A DNA stretch of 10,953 nt from contig NZWA01000076.1 of assembly GCA_002697505.1 (NCBI GenBank), positions 1 through 10,953 on the forward strand, in the 5' to 3' direction. Positions within the stretch are counted from its first letter, which is position 1, and every line of letters starts with the position of its first letter. The notes under the pieces are model-generated. The model was given only the letters and a program-made list of their open reading frames with translations. It had not been told where the DNA came from and did not search any database. Both the position numbers and the translations under genes were made by a program. Shown here one piece after another: positions 1-7,103 of this stretch. The DNA comes from Flavobacteriales bacterium. Its GTDB lineage: Bacteria > Bacteroidota > Bacteroidia > Flavobacteriales > BACL11.

Positions 1-2073
1 TATGAACTTAATCTTCCCTTTGATAATACTTTGAAAGTGTTAACATCCTACAACAAAATTTTTAAAAGAAGTCTAAAATATAATGAAGAAATATCAAGTT
101 TGTTAGTTAATTTGTACCAGGGAAGCAGTCAATATATAAATGCATATAATCAACTAAATACTTTAGTTTCTCTTGACAATGACAAGCAACTCACAATGCA
201 AAATATCTCATATATTTTAGGTGTTCAGTCTTATAATAAACGAAATTACAATCAAGCAATTCAATATTTTGAAAAATCTAATAATTTTCCAATTAATTCT
301 GAAATTTATTTTATGAGCTGTTTTTGGTTAGCAGAATCATTTTACAAATTGAAAGATTATGAAAATGCAATTAGTATTCATAAAAAAATAGCTTATTTTT
401 CAAATGAAAAACTAAATGATTATGTTGTAAATCAAAAATATAATAATGCGTATTGTTTTTTCAAAACCAAAAACTATAAATCAGCAATTGAGTGTTTTAA
501 AATATTTGAAAAAAACTCAAAAGATAGTGTTTATTTAAACGATACATATCTAAGAATTGCGGATGGTTACTTTATGCAAAAAAATTATTCTAAAGCTCAT
601 AAATATTATCAAAAAGCGTTTAATTTTAATTTATTTGATAGTGATTATGCTTTATATAAAAGCTCTATTGCATTAGGCTTACTAAATAAGAATTTAGAAA
701 AGGTTAGTAATTTAAAAAAGATTGTTTCTGATTTTTCTAGTTCAATATATTATGATGTTTCTTTGTATGATATAGCAAATTATTATAAAAATATAAACAA
801 TTATGATTTAGCATTAAAATATTTTAATCAAGTTATTGATCATTCAATTGAAAGTCAACTTTTATCAGGTTCTTATTTAGGAAAAGCTATGCTCTATTTA
901 AATAATAACGAATATAATAATGCTTTGGATAATTTTTTTATTATTACTAATAAATATCCCAAAACAAAGTATTTTAAAGAAGCTATTTCTGGAATTGAAA
1001 GAGCTTATACTTCGATAGGAAAAATTGAGGAATATTTAGTTTTTGTTGAGAGTTTGCCAGATTATAGTTTATCTAAACATGAGCAAGACACATTAATTTA
1101 CAATACTGCATTTATTAAATTTTCAGAAAAAAAATATCAATCAGCAATTGAAATTTTTAAAAAATATTTAGATGATTTTGTAAACGGAAATTTTTATATT
1201 GATGCGTTATATTATAGTGCTGTTTCATCAGTTGAGCTTAATGATTCATCATCCGCTACTTTATATTATAATTTAATTTTAGAAAATAGTGATCAAAAGT
1301 TTAGAGAGCAATCTCTTATATACCTTGCAAGAAAATACTATAACTCTAAAAATTATAGTTTATCAAATAAGTATTATTTAGATTTAAAAGAGATTACGTC
1401 TAGCAACTCACTTAAAAGAGAAGTATTAATAAGATTGATGCATGGACATGAAAATATTAATCGAGAAAAAGCTGCTAAGTATGCAAATCAAGTTTTGGAT
1501 TTTGATAAAAAAGATGATTGGTTGTTAAGTAAAGCCTATACGATCATAGCTAGAAACTCTTTTGATATTGGAAATTATATTAAATCAAAAAATCTTTATG
1601 AAAAGGTTGCATCTATTTCATTTTATGAAGAAGGTGCTGAAGCAATGTATTACATTGCTTATTTTTCTTTTTTAAATGATAGTCTTGTTCATGCTGAAAA
1701 TATCATTTTTAAACTTGCTGACAAATATCATAGTGATCATTATATTGCAAAAGGTTTTATACTTCTTTCAGATATTTATAAAAAACAAAAAAATACTTTT
1801 CAAGCTAAAGCTACATTAGAAAGTGTTATTGCAAATCACGATGGAGATGATTTAATACAATTATCTCAAATAAAGTTGAAAAATATTTTGGATAACGAAC
1901 AAAAAAATATATCCAAAATAGAATCTACATCAATAATTAATGTTTCTGAAAATGAGTTTGAGTATTTTTTTGATTATGACACTATTCAAATTGTAAATAT
2001 TGAATATAAAGTTAATCCTGCAGACTCTTTAAAGTTAAATAATAGTATCCTTAAGAATAATTTAGATGAATAA
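1..2073 (+). CDS. TPR-repeat protein, 5'-truncated by window edge
   Basis: The reading frame is open to the left edge. A TTG at 31 could be taken as a start, but the ten codons before it are also open, and no signal peptide is seen, so I treat the gene as truncated. About 690 codons are visible. From about nt 205 to 1900 the protein is a chain of degenerate 34-36 residue helical repeats with typical TPR spacing (Y-N-A-I-x-Y-F and S-A-I-E-x-F-K patterns, as in NYNQAIQYFEK, NYKSAIECFKIF, KYQSAIEIFKKYL). The last 50-60 residues are not repeat-like. Flavobacteria have TPR proteins of roughly 1000 residues next to a barrel gene (from memory), so about 300 residues including an export signal may be missing. 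TPR arrays usually serve as protein-protein scaffolds; a periplasmic role with the next gene's product is inferred from the 8-nt overlap. Exact function is unknown. Confidence 0.85.
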   Translation, partial: YELNLPFDNTLKVLTSYNKIFKRSLKYNEEISSLLVNLYQGSSQYINAYNQLNTLVSLDNDKQLTMQNISYILGVQSYNKRNYNQAIQYFEKSNNFPINSEIYFMSCFWLAESFYKLKDYENAISIHKKIAYFSNEKLNDYVVNQKYNNAYCFFKTKNYKSAIECFKIFEKNSKDSVYLNDTYLRIADGYFMQKNYSKAHKYYQKAFNFNLFDSDYALYKSSIALGLLNKNLEKVSNLKKIVSDFSSSIYYDVSLYDIANYYKNINNYDLALKYFNQVIDHSIESQLLSGSYLGKAMLYLNNNEYNNALDNFFIITNKYPKTKYFKEAISGIERAYTSIGKIEEYLVFVESLPDYSLSKHEQDTLIYNTAFIKFSEKKYQSAIEIFKKYLDDFVNGNFYIDALYYSAVSSVELNDSSSATLYYNLILENSDQKFREQSLIYLARKYYNSKNYSLSNKYYLDLKEITSSNSLKREVLIRLMHGHENINREKAAKYANQVLDFDKKDDWLLSKAYTIIARNSFDIGNYIKSKNLYEKVASISFYEEGAEAMYYIAYFSFLNDSLVHAENIIFKLADKYHSDHYIAKGFILLSDIYKKQKNTFQAKATLESVIANHDGDDLIQLSQIKLKNILDNEQKNISKIESTSIINVSENEFEYFFDYDTIQIVNIEYKVNPADSLKLNNSILKNNLDE

Positions 2074-3697
2074 AAGTTTGACAATAGTTTTTGTTTTAAT
2101 TTTTCCTTTTTTAAATGCCCAAGACATTCCAAATATGGAGGTTAAAGTTAAAGAAGGGTATAAACCTTCAATTCAAGAGTCAGTAAAGTTAAATACTAAT
2201 GCTATATATATCGACACATTAAAAAAAGACAGATCACAAGATTACAATCCAAATAATTTTAAATATAATTTTTTATATAATACAATAAAGCTATCACCTG
2301 CTAAAGTAAAATCTGATAAAATTTACCAAATCTATAATAATAGTCTATCTTTTTCAGCAGGTTATAAATCTGGTCCAAACTTCAGTTACCTACATAATAG
2401 TAATAGATCAAAAAATAAATCTTATTTTTTAATGATTAGTCATAATTCCATCAATTCAAATATCAAAACTGGAAATATTAATAATAAGTTTTGTCAATCT
2501 CAATCAAGAATAGATGCTGGCTATAAAAAAGTTTTATCAAAACAAATATTATACGCCAATTTACAATATAGTCGTAATATAAGTTCGTCTTACGGTAATT
2601 ATATTCCAATCAGCTTTGAAACATTACAATCTAGATTTAATTTTGCTCAATTCATGTTGAGTCTAGAGACAATAGATAATGATAATTACTCTCAAAAAAG
2701 CACAGTATTTATTTCTGATTTAAATGAAAATTCTGAAAATATTGTAGGTTTTAATTCTTTAATTGATTTGGATCTTTTTAATTTACCTATCAGCTTAGAG
2801 ATAAGCTTGGAGAATTTTTCAAATTTTAATAGTCCTCAATCTTTTGACTCAATTAAAAGCAAAAATATTTTTTTAGTAGGAGTTGCTCCATCAATAAAAT
2901 TTAAAAAATATAAAATGGACTTAGATTTAGGTTTTGGATTTGATTATCAATCTGATGAGGGTTTTGATATATTTCCAAGTTTAATTTCGACTTATCATCC
3001 TGTTAAAAATATTATAAAAATAAAATTTGGAATTGAAGACAATAAGTATAGAAATACATATTACACCTTATATCAAAAAAACCCATTTATTTATACCTTA
3101 GGAACAAATCAGAAAATTATTGAAGAAGATTCAGAGCAAGAACTGCGTACTACTGAGCTAAAAGAAATGTTTTTTGAATTTAGTAATATTCTAAGTAGTA
3201 AGGATGTTCTAGATTTAGAATTTAGATATGGAATGGTGTCTAATTTACCTTTTTTTGATAATAATTTAACATCATATAATAGGTTTAAAGTTTTTTATAA
3301 AGACGATGTTTGGCAAACACATTTGACATTATCATACAAAAGAAATATAAATGAAATTTTAAACTTAGAGTTTTCATCAGATTATTATCAATGGAATGAT
3401 AATGAAATATCACATATGCCAAATTTATTTTTATCAATAGTTCCAAGTGTCAATTTGAGAGATAAAATTATTTTATTACCAAGTATAAAATTTATCGGAC
3501 CCCAAAAAGCATATCTTAGTGAAACAAAATCATTACCGTCAAGAACTTATGTAGATGCTAAATTAGATTATAAATACAATAATAAACTAAATGCAACAAT
3601 CGAGTTTAATAACATATTAAATATAAAGAAAGAGATTTGGAGAGATTATAAAGACATAGGCTTTTCAGGTCTAATTATGCTGACTTGGTCTTTTTAA
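2066..3697 (+). CDS. Outer-membrane beta-barrel protein, TonB-receptor-like without plug
   Basis: 543 residues. Residues 1-18 are a signal peptide (a Lys near the start, a hydrophobic core, then LNAQ with likely cleavage after Ala18). Residues 19-90 form a non-barrel segment with the pattern V-x-V-K-E-G-Y-K-P-S-I-x-x-x-x-K-L-N, which resembles the N-terminus of flavobacterial proteins labelled 'TonB-dependent receptor'. From about residue 90 to the end there are alternating polar/aromatic strands with Tyr/Asn-rich turns. The chain ends in LTWSF, and a C-terminal Phe is typical of Bam-inserted outer-membrane barrels. No plug domain or TonB box is visible, and 543 residues is short for a true TonB-dependent receptor. 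The ATG lies inside the end of the TPR gene, which suggests translational coupling. It sits in the outer membrane by inference; any substrate is unknown. Confidence 0.82.
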   Translation: MNKSLTIVFVLIFPFLNAQDIPNMEVKVKEGYKPSIQESVKLNTNAIYIDTLKKDRSQDYNPNNFKYNFLYNTIKLSPAKVKSDKIYQIYNNSLSFSAGYKSGPNFSYLHNSNRSKNKSYFLMISHNSINSNIKTGNINNKFCQSQSRIDAGYKKVLSKQILYANLQYSRNISSSYGNYIPISFETLQSRFNFAQFMLSLETIDNDNYSQKSTVFISDLNENSENIVGFNSLIDLDLFNLPISLEISLENFSNFNSPQSFDSIKSKNIFLVGVAPSIKFKKYKMDLDLGFGFDYQSDEGFDIFPSLISTYHPVKNIIKIKFGIEDNKYRNTYYTLYQKNPFIYTLGTNQKIIEEDSEQELRTTELKEMFFEFSNILSSKDVLDLEFRYGMVSNLPFFDNNLTSYNRFKVFYKDDVWQTHLTLSYKRNINEILNLEFSSDYYQWNDNEISHMPNLFLSIVPSVNLRDKIILLPSIKFIGPQKAYLSETKSLPSRTYVDAKLDYKYNNKLNATIEFNNILNIKKEIWRDYKDIGFSGLIMLTWSF

Positions 3698-3712
3698 AAG
3701 TTATTAACTTTT
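3696..3712 (+). terminator. Weak AT-rich hairpin after the barrel gene
   Basis: A 17-nt perfect palindrome starts within the stop codon: AAAAGTTA, one T, then TAACTTTT. With a realistic 3-nt loop it forms a 7-bp stem with a single G-C pair, followed by only a short interrupted T run (TTTTGTT). It sits where the TPR/barrel transcript should end and before the gyrB promoter, so it may act as a weak terminator. It could also be chance palindromy in AT-rich DNA. Confidence 0.3.
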
Positions 3713-3746
3713 GTTGAAAAATAAGAAACTAATTGTTGTAATATAA

Positions 3747-3777
3747 TTTATATTTACTATTGATAGTTGTATATTTG
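3747..3777 (+). promoter_or_regulatory. Candidate Bacteroidota promoter for gyrB
   Basis: TATATTTG at 3770-3777 matches the Bacteroidota primary-sigma -7 consensus TAnnTTTG. A degraded -33 element (TTTA, 3747-3750, against TTTG) lies 19 bp upstream, the usual spacing. Initiation would fall near 3782-3784, giving a leader of about 30 nt before the gyrB ATG. No Shine-Dalgarno sequence is present, as is normal in this phylum. It is the only good -7 match in the 114-nt gap. Confidence 0.6.
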
Positions 3778-3811
3778 TTTGAGAGATAAAGTTTAATTTT
3801 TAATCATATAT

Positions 3812-5758
3812 ATGACTCAAAAAGATAATAAAGCGTATAGCGCAAGTAATATACAGGTCCTTGAAGGTTTAGAAGCTGTTAGAAAAAGACCTGCGATGTA
3901 TATTGGAGATATAGGAATTAAAGGTCTACATCATTTAGTTTATGAAGTAGTTGATAATTCAATTGATGAGGCTCTTGCTGGTCATTGTACACACATAGAT
4001 TGCTTTATTAATGAAAATAATTCTATAACTGTAAAAGATAATGGTAGGGGTATTCCAACAGGAATTCATGAGAAAGAAGGTAAGTCTGCTCTTGAGGTTG
4101 TAATGACTGTTTTACATGCAGGAGGAAAATTTGATAAAGGATCATATAAGGTTTCCGGTGGTCTTCATGGTGTAGGTGTTTCTTGCGTGAATGCGTTATC
4201 ATCACACTTAAAGGTTAATGTTCACAGAGAGGGAAAGATCTTCGAGCAAGAATATAAAATAGGTGTTCCACAGTATGATGTTAAAGAAATTGGATCAACT
4301 GGTAAAACAGGAACTGAAGTTACTTTTCAGCCAGATGGTTCTATTTTTGAAGATACAGTATATCATTTTGATATTTTAGTTGCAAGATTAAGAGAGTTAG
4401 CTTATTTGAACAAAGGAATAAATATATCAATAACAGATAGAAGAAGAAAGGATGACGATGGCAATTTCGTTAAAGAAGATTTTTATTCTAAGGGAGGATT
4501 AAAAGAATTTGTATCTTTTTTAGATGCAACAAGAGATTCAATTTTAGATGATGTAATTTATTTTGATGGTGAAAAAGATGGTGTTCCAGTTGAAGTAGCT
4601 ATGGTTTATAATTCTTCATATTCAGAAAATGTATTTTCATATGTAAATAATATTAATACTCATGAAGGTGGTACTCATTTATCCGGCTTTAGACGTGGTT
4701 TGACTCGTACTTTAAAGAAATATGCTGATGAATCAGGATTACTTAAAAAGGTGAAGTTTGAAATTAGTGGTGATGATTTTAGAGAAGGCTTAACAGCTGT
4801 TATTTCCGTTAAAGTAATGGAGCCACAATTTGAAGGTCAAACTAAAACCAAACTTGGAAATAAAGAAGTAACCTCAGCAGTCTCAAAATCTGTTAGTATA
4901 ATGCTAACAAATTATTTGGAAGAAAATCCGGAACAAGCTAAAACAATTGTTCAAAAAGTTATTCTTGCCGCAACAGCAAGAAATGCAGCGGCTAAGGCTA
5001 GAGAAATGGTACAACGAAAAAGCGTTCTTACTAGTGGTGGATTGCCTGGCAAATTATCTGATTGCTCTGAAAAAGATCCAGAAAAATGTGAAATATTTTT
5101 AGTCGAAGGAGATTCAGCAGGTGGTACTGCAAAGCAAGGTAGAGATAGACATTTTCAAGCTATAATGCCTCTTAGAGGTAAAATATTAAATGTTGAAAAA
5201 GCTATGCAACACAAAGTGTTTGAGAATGAGGAAATTAAAAATATGTTTCAAGCTTTGGGTGTTTCCATCGGAACTCAAGATGACGAAAGAGAATTAAATA
5301 TAGAGAAATTGAGATATCATAAGGTTGTTATAATGACAGATGCTGATATTGACGGTAGTCATATTGCAACATTATTACTTACATTCTTTTTTAGATTTTT
5401 AAAGCCATTAATTGAAAATGGTCATGTCTATATTGCTACTCCTCCATTATATCTCTTAAAGAGAGGTAAAGATCATAGGTATTGTTGGGATGAAAATCAA
5501 AGAGATCTAATGATTGAAGAAATGAAAGGAGGAAAGGATGTGAATGTTGTTATACAACGCTACAAGGGTCTTGGAGAAATGAATGCATCTCAACTTTGGG
5601 ATACTACTCTCAATCCTGATAATAGAACGTTAAAACAAGTGACAATTGACAATGCTGCAGAGTCCGATAGAGTTTTTTCAATGTTAATGGGTGACGAGGT
5701 GCCACCTAGAAGATCTTTTATTGAAGCAAATGCAAAGTATGCTAATATTGATGCATAA
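3812..5758 (+). CDS. gyrB: DNA gyrase subunit B
   Basis: 648 residues, complete. GyrB is the ATPase and Toprim subunit of gyrase (A2B2), which introduces negative supercoils into DNA in the cytoplasm. The GHKL ATPase is at the N-terminus: EVVDNSIDEA with general base Glu45 and Mg-binding Asn49, DNGRGIP with Asp76, and the ATP-lid glycines GGLHGVGVS at 116-124. The transducer carries the QTKTKLGN loop with Lys345, equivalent to E. coli Lys337. The Toprim domain has EGDSAGG (Glu432) and TDADIDGSH (Asp510, Asp512), which bind the catalytic metal. The C-terminal RYKGLGEMN and final Arg-Ser-Phe-Ile-Glu-Ala-Asn are standard. It lacks the large insert of E. coli GyrB (804 residues), as expected for this phylum. 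An in-frame stop at 3794 supports the ATG at 3812. Gyrase rather than topoisomerase IV is assigned from overall similarity. mdh follows after 20 nt. Confidence 0.97.
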   Translation: MTQKDNKAYSASNIQVLEGLEAVRKRPAMYIGDIGIKGLHHLVYEVVDNSIDEALAGHCTHIDCFINENNSITVKDNGRGIPTGIHEKEGKSALEVVMTVLHAGGKFDKGSYKVSGGLHGVGVSCVNALSSHLKVNVHREGKIFEQEYKIGVPQYDVKEIGSTGKTGTEVTFQPDGSIFEDTVYHFDILVARLRELAYLNKGINISITDRRRKDDDGNFVKEDFYSKGGLKEFVSFLDATRDSILDDVIYFDGEKDGVPVEVAMVYNSSYSENVFSYVNNINTHEGGTHLSGFRRGLTRTLKKYADESGLLKKVKFEISGDDFREGLTAVISVKVMEPQFEGQTKTKLGNKEVTSAVSKSVSIMLTNYLEENPEQAKTIVQKVILAATARNAAAKAREMVQRKSVLTSGGLPGKLSDCSEKDPEKCEIFLVEGDSAGGTAKQGRDRHFQAIMPLRGKILNVEKAMQHKVFENEEIKNMFQALGVSIGTQDDERELNIEKLRYHKVVIMTDADIDGSHIATLLLTFFFRFLKPLIENGHVYIATPPLYLLKRGKDHRYCWDENQRDLMIEEMKGGKDVNVVIQRYKGLGEMNASQLWDTTLNPDNRTLKQVTIDNAAESDRVFSMLMGDEVPPRRSFIEANAKYANIDA

Positions 5759-5778
5759 TATTAAATAAATTTAAATAT

Positions 5779-6717
5779 ATGAAAATTACAGTTGTTGGTG
5801 CGGGAGCGGTCGGGGCAAGTTGTGCTGAATACATTGCAATAAAGAATTTTGCTTCTGAAGTTGTTTTGTTAGATATTAAAGAAAATTTTGCAGAGGGTAA
5901 AGCAATGGATTTGATGCAAACATCTTCTTTAAATTATTTTGATACAAAAATTATAGGTTCGACAAATGATTACTCAAAGACTAAAAATAGCAATATTGCA
6001 ATTATTACATCCGGAATACCAAGAAAGCCTGGCATGACAAGAGAAGAACTCATTGGTATAAATGCTGGAATTGTAAATGACGTGGTTTCTCAATTATTAA
6101 AATACTCTCCAGAAGTTATTCTAGTTATTGTAAGTAATCCAATGGATACAATGACATATTTAGTAAATAAACAGTTCAATTTAGAAAAAAATAAAGTAAT
6201 TGGGATGGGTGGTATTTTAGATAGCGCAAGATTTAAGTATAGAATTGCAGAGGCATTACAATGTCCTATTTCTGATGTTGATGGAATGGTTATTGGCGGT
6301 CATTCTGATACAGGAATGATTCCTTTAATTGGAAAAGCAACAAGAAATGGAATCAGTATCGATACACTTCTAACAAATAGTATTAAAGAAAAAATTGTAC
6401 ATGAAACAAAAATAGGCGGAGCTACATTAACATCAATGCTAGGAACATCTGCCTGGTATGCTCCAGGAGCTGCTGTATCTTCTCTTGTTCATTCAATAGC
6501 ATGTGATCAAAGAAAAATGTTTCCATGCTCTGTCTATCTAAATGGTGAATATAATTTAGATGATATTTGTATTGGTGTTCCTGCAATTATTGGAAGTAAT
6601 GGAGTACATGAAATTATAAAGTTAGATCTATCTGAAAATGAAACTGAAGATCTAAAAACTTCTGCTAGAAGTGTAAAGTCTACAAATTTGTTATTAGACA
6701 GTATTGATCTAAAATAA
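5779..6717 (+). CDS. mdh: Malate dehydrogenase (LDH-like class)
   Basis: 312 residues, complete. It catalyses NAD-dependent interconversion of malate and oxaloacetate in the TCA cycle, in the cytoplasm. The Rossmann dinucleotide motif GAGAVG is at 7-12, and the acidic Asp32 at the end of strand beta-2 favours NAD over NADP. The mobile loop IPRKPGMTREEL (80-91) carries Arg82 and Arg88; Arg82 marks malate rather than lactate specificity. SNPMD is at 119-123. The catalytic pair is Asp148 (LDSARF, with substrate-binding Arg151) and His175 (GGHSD). GTSAWYAPGAA (222-232) is characteristic of the flavobacterial enzyme. Many flavobacterial relatives read GGHGDT rather than GGHSDT, a small variation that should not affect catalysis. 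Only 20 nt separate it from gyrB and no promoter is visible between, so the two are probably co-transcribed. Family and activity are secure; lactate dehydrogenase is unlikely because of Arg82. Confidence 0.95.
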   Translation: MKITVVGAGAVGASCAEYIAIKNFASEVVLLDIKENFAEGKAMDLMQTSSLNYFDTKIIGSTNDYSKTKNSNIAIITSGIPRKPGMTREELIGINAGIVNDVVSQLLKYSPEVILVIVSNPMDTMTYLVNKQFNLEKNKVIGMGGILDSARFKYRIAEALQCPISDVDGMVIGGHSDTGMIPLIGKATRNGISIDTLLTNSIKEKIVHETKIGGATLTSMLGTSAWYAPGAAVSSLVHSIACDQRKMFPCSVYLNGEYNLDDICIGVPAIIGSNGVHEIIKLDLSENETEDLKTSARSVKSTNLLLDSIDLK

Positions 6718-6731
6718 AAACTTCATACTTA

Positions 6732-6762
6732 TTTGTTGTTTTAATAAAACTTATTAGTTTTG
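6732..6762 (+). promoter_or_regulatory. Bacteroidota promoter for ribosomal protein L31
   Basis: TTTG at 6732-6735 (-33 element), a 19-bp spacer, and TAGTTTTG at 6755-6762 form a full match to the Bacteroidota consensus (TTTG, then TAnnTTTG). The sequence after it, CATCCC, is also common just downstream of strong promoters of this phylum. Initiation would fall near 6767-6769, leaving a leader of about 20 nt. This is the best primary-sigma promoter in the window and separates mdh from rpmE2. Confidence 0.8.
6746..6761. repeat. Inverted repeat overlapping the L31 -7 element
   Basis: AAAACT, a TATT spacer, then AGTTTT form a perfect 6-bp inverted repeat that covers most of the -7 element of the L31 promoter. 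The position would suit a repressor operator, or a weak hairpin ending the mdh transcript, but there is no T run and the repeat is short and AT-rich. Chance is a real possibility. Confidence 0.3.
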
Positions 6763-6786
6763 CATCCCTTTTAAAGACTAATAAAA

Positions 6787-7041
6787 ATGAAAAAAGATAT
6801 TCATCCTGAGAATTACAGACTTTGTGTTTTTAAAGATATTTCAACTGATTACACAATTTTAACAAAATCATGTGCTGAAAGTAATGAAACGATTAAGTGG
6901 GATGATGGTAAAGAATATCCTTTAATTAAAATGGAAATTTCTTCAGATTCTCACCCTTACTATACAGGTAAAGCAAAGATGGTTGATACGGCAGGAAGAG
7001 GAGATAAGTTTAAGAACAAGTATAAAAAATTTAACAAGTAG
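6787..7041 (+). CDS. rpmE2: 50S ribosomal protein L31, type B
   Basis: 84 residues, complete. L31 forms an inter-subunit bridge on the large ribosomal subunit. The start KKDIHPENYR, the core YPLIKMEISSDSHPYYTGK and the end DTAGRGDKFKNKY are typical of type B L31. The zinc-binding cysteine set of the type A protein is absent: only Cys13 and Cys29 occur, and they are not arranged as CxxC. In bacteria with both types the B form replaces the zinc form under zinc limitation, while many Bacteroidota use B as the main copy. The strong promoter here and the lack of a recognisable Zur box fit constitutive use. The gene is monocistronic: its own promoter in front and a strong terminator behind. Confidence 0.96.
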   Translation: MKKDIHPENYRLCVFKDISTDYTILTKSCAESNETIKWDDGKEYPLIKMEISSDSHPYYTGKAKMVDTAGRGDKFKNKYKKFNK

Positions 7042-7061
7042 TTTTAATCTATATAATTTAG

Positions 7062-7088
7062 AAACCCAGAAATTTCTGGGTTTTTTTT
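7062..7088 (+). terminator. Rho-independent terminator after L31 gene
   Basis: A 22-nt perfect palindrome (7062-7083) folds into a 9-bp stem, AAACCCAGA pairing with TCTGGGTTT around an AATT loop. It runs directly into a T tract at 7081-7088. It lies 20 nt after the rpmE2 stop. It is the only clear intrinsic terminator in the window. Confidence 0.93.
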
Positions 7089-7091
7089 ATT

Positions 7092-7099
7092 TATATTTG
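7092..7099 (+). promoter_or_regulatory. Candidate -7 element for the alternative GlmU gene
   Basis: TATATTTG matches TAnnTTTG exactly and is the same octamer as in front of gyrB. It begins 3 nt after the terminator T tract and ends 4 nt before the ATG at 7104, so transcription would begin at or very near the start codon. No convincing -33 element is seen at the usual distance, where the terminator stem lies. A match can arise by chance in T-rich DNA, and read-through from rpmE2 is the alternative. Confidence 0.45.
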
Positions 7100-7103
7100 T
7101 TTT

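Noticed and set aside
31..33. TTG at 31 as the true start of the TPR gene
   Set aside because: The frame is open through the ten codons upstream to the window edge, no signal peptide follows, and the family is longer; truncation by the window is more likely.
481..1170. Near-identical DNA stretches (TCAGCAATTGA... at 481 and 1141)
   Set aside because: Both encode the S-A-I-E-x-F-K part of TPR units in the same frame; explained by the protein repeat rather than by a DNA repeat or recombination site.
4023..4205. 60-codon reading frame on the minus strand inside gyrB
   Set aside because: Lies opposite the conserved ATPase domain, has no recognisable motif and no promoter; a shadow of gyrB.
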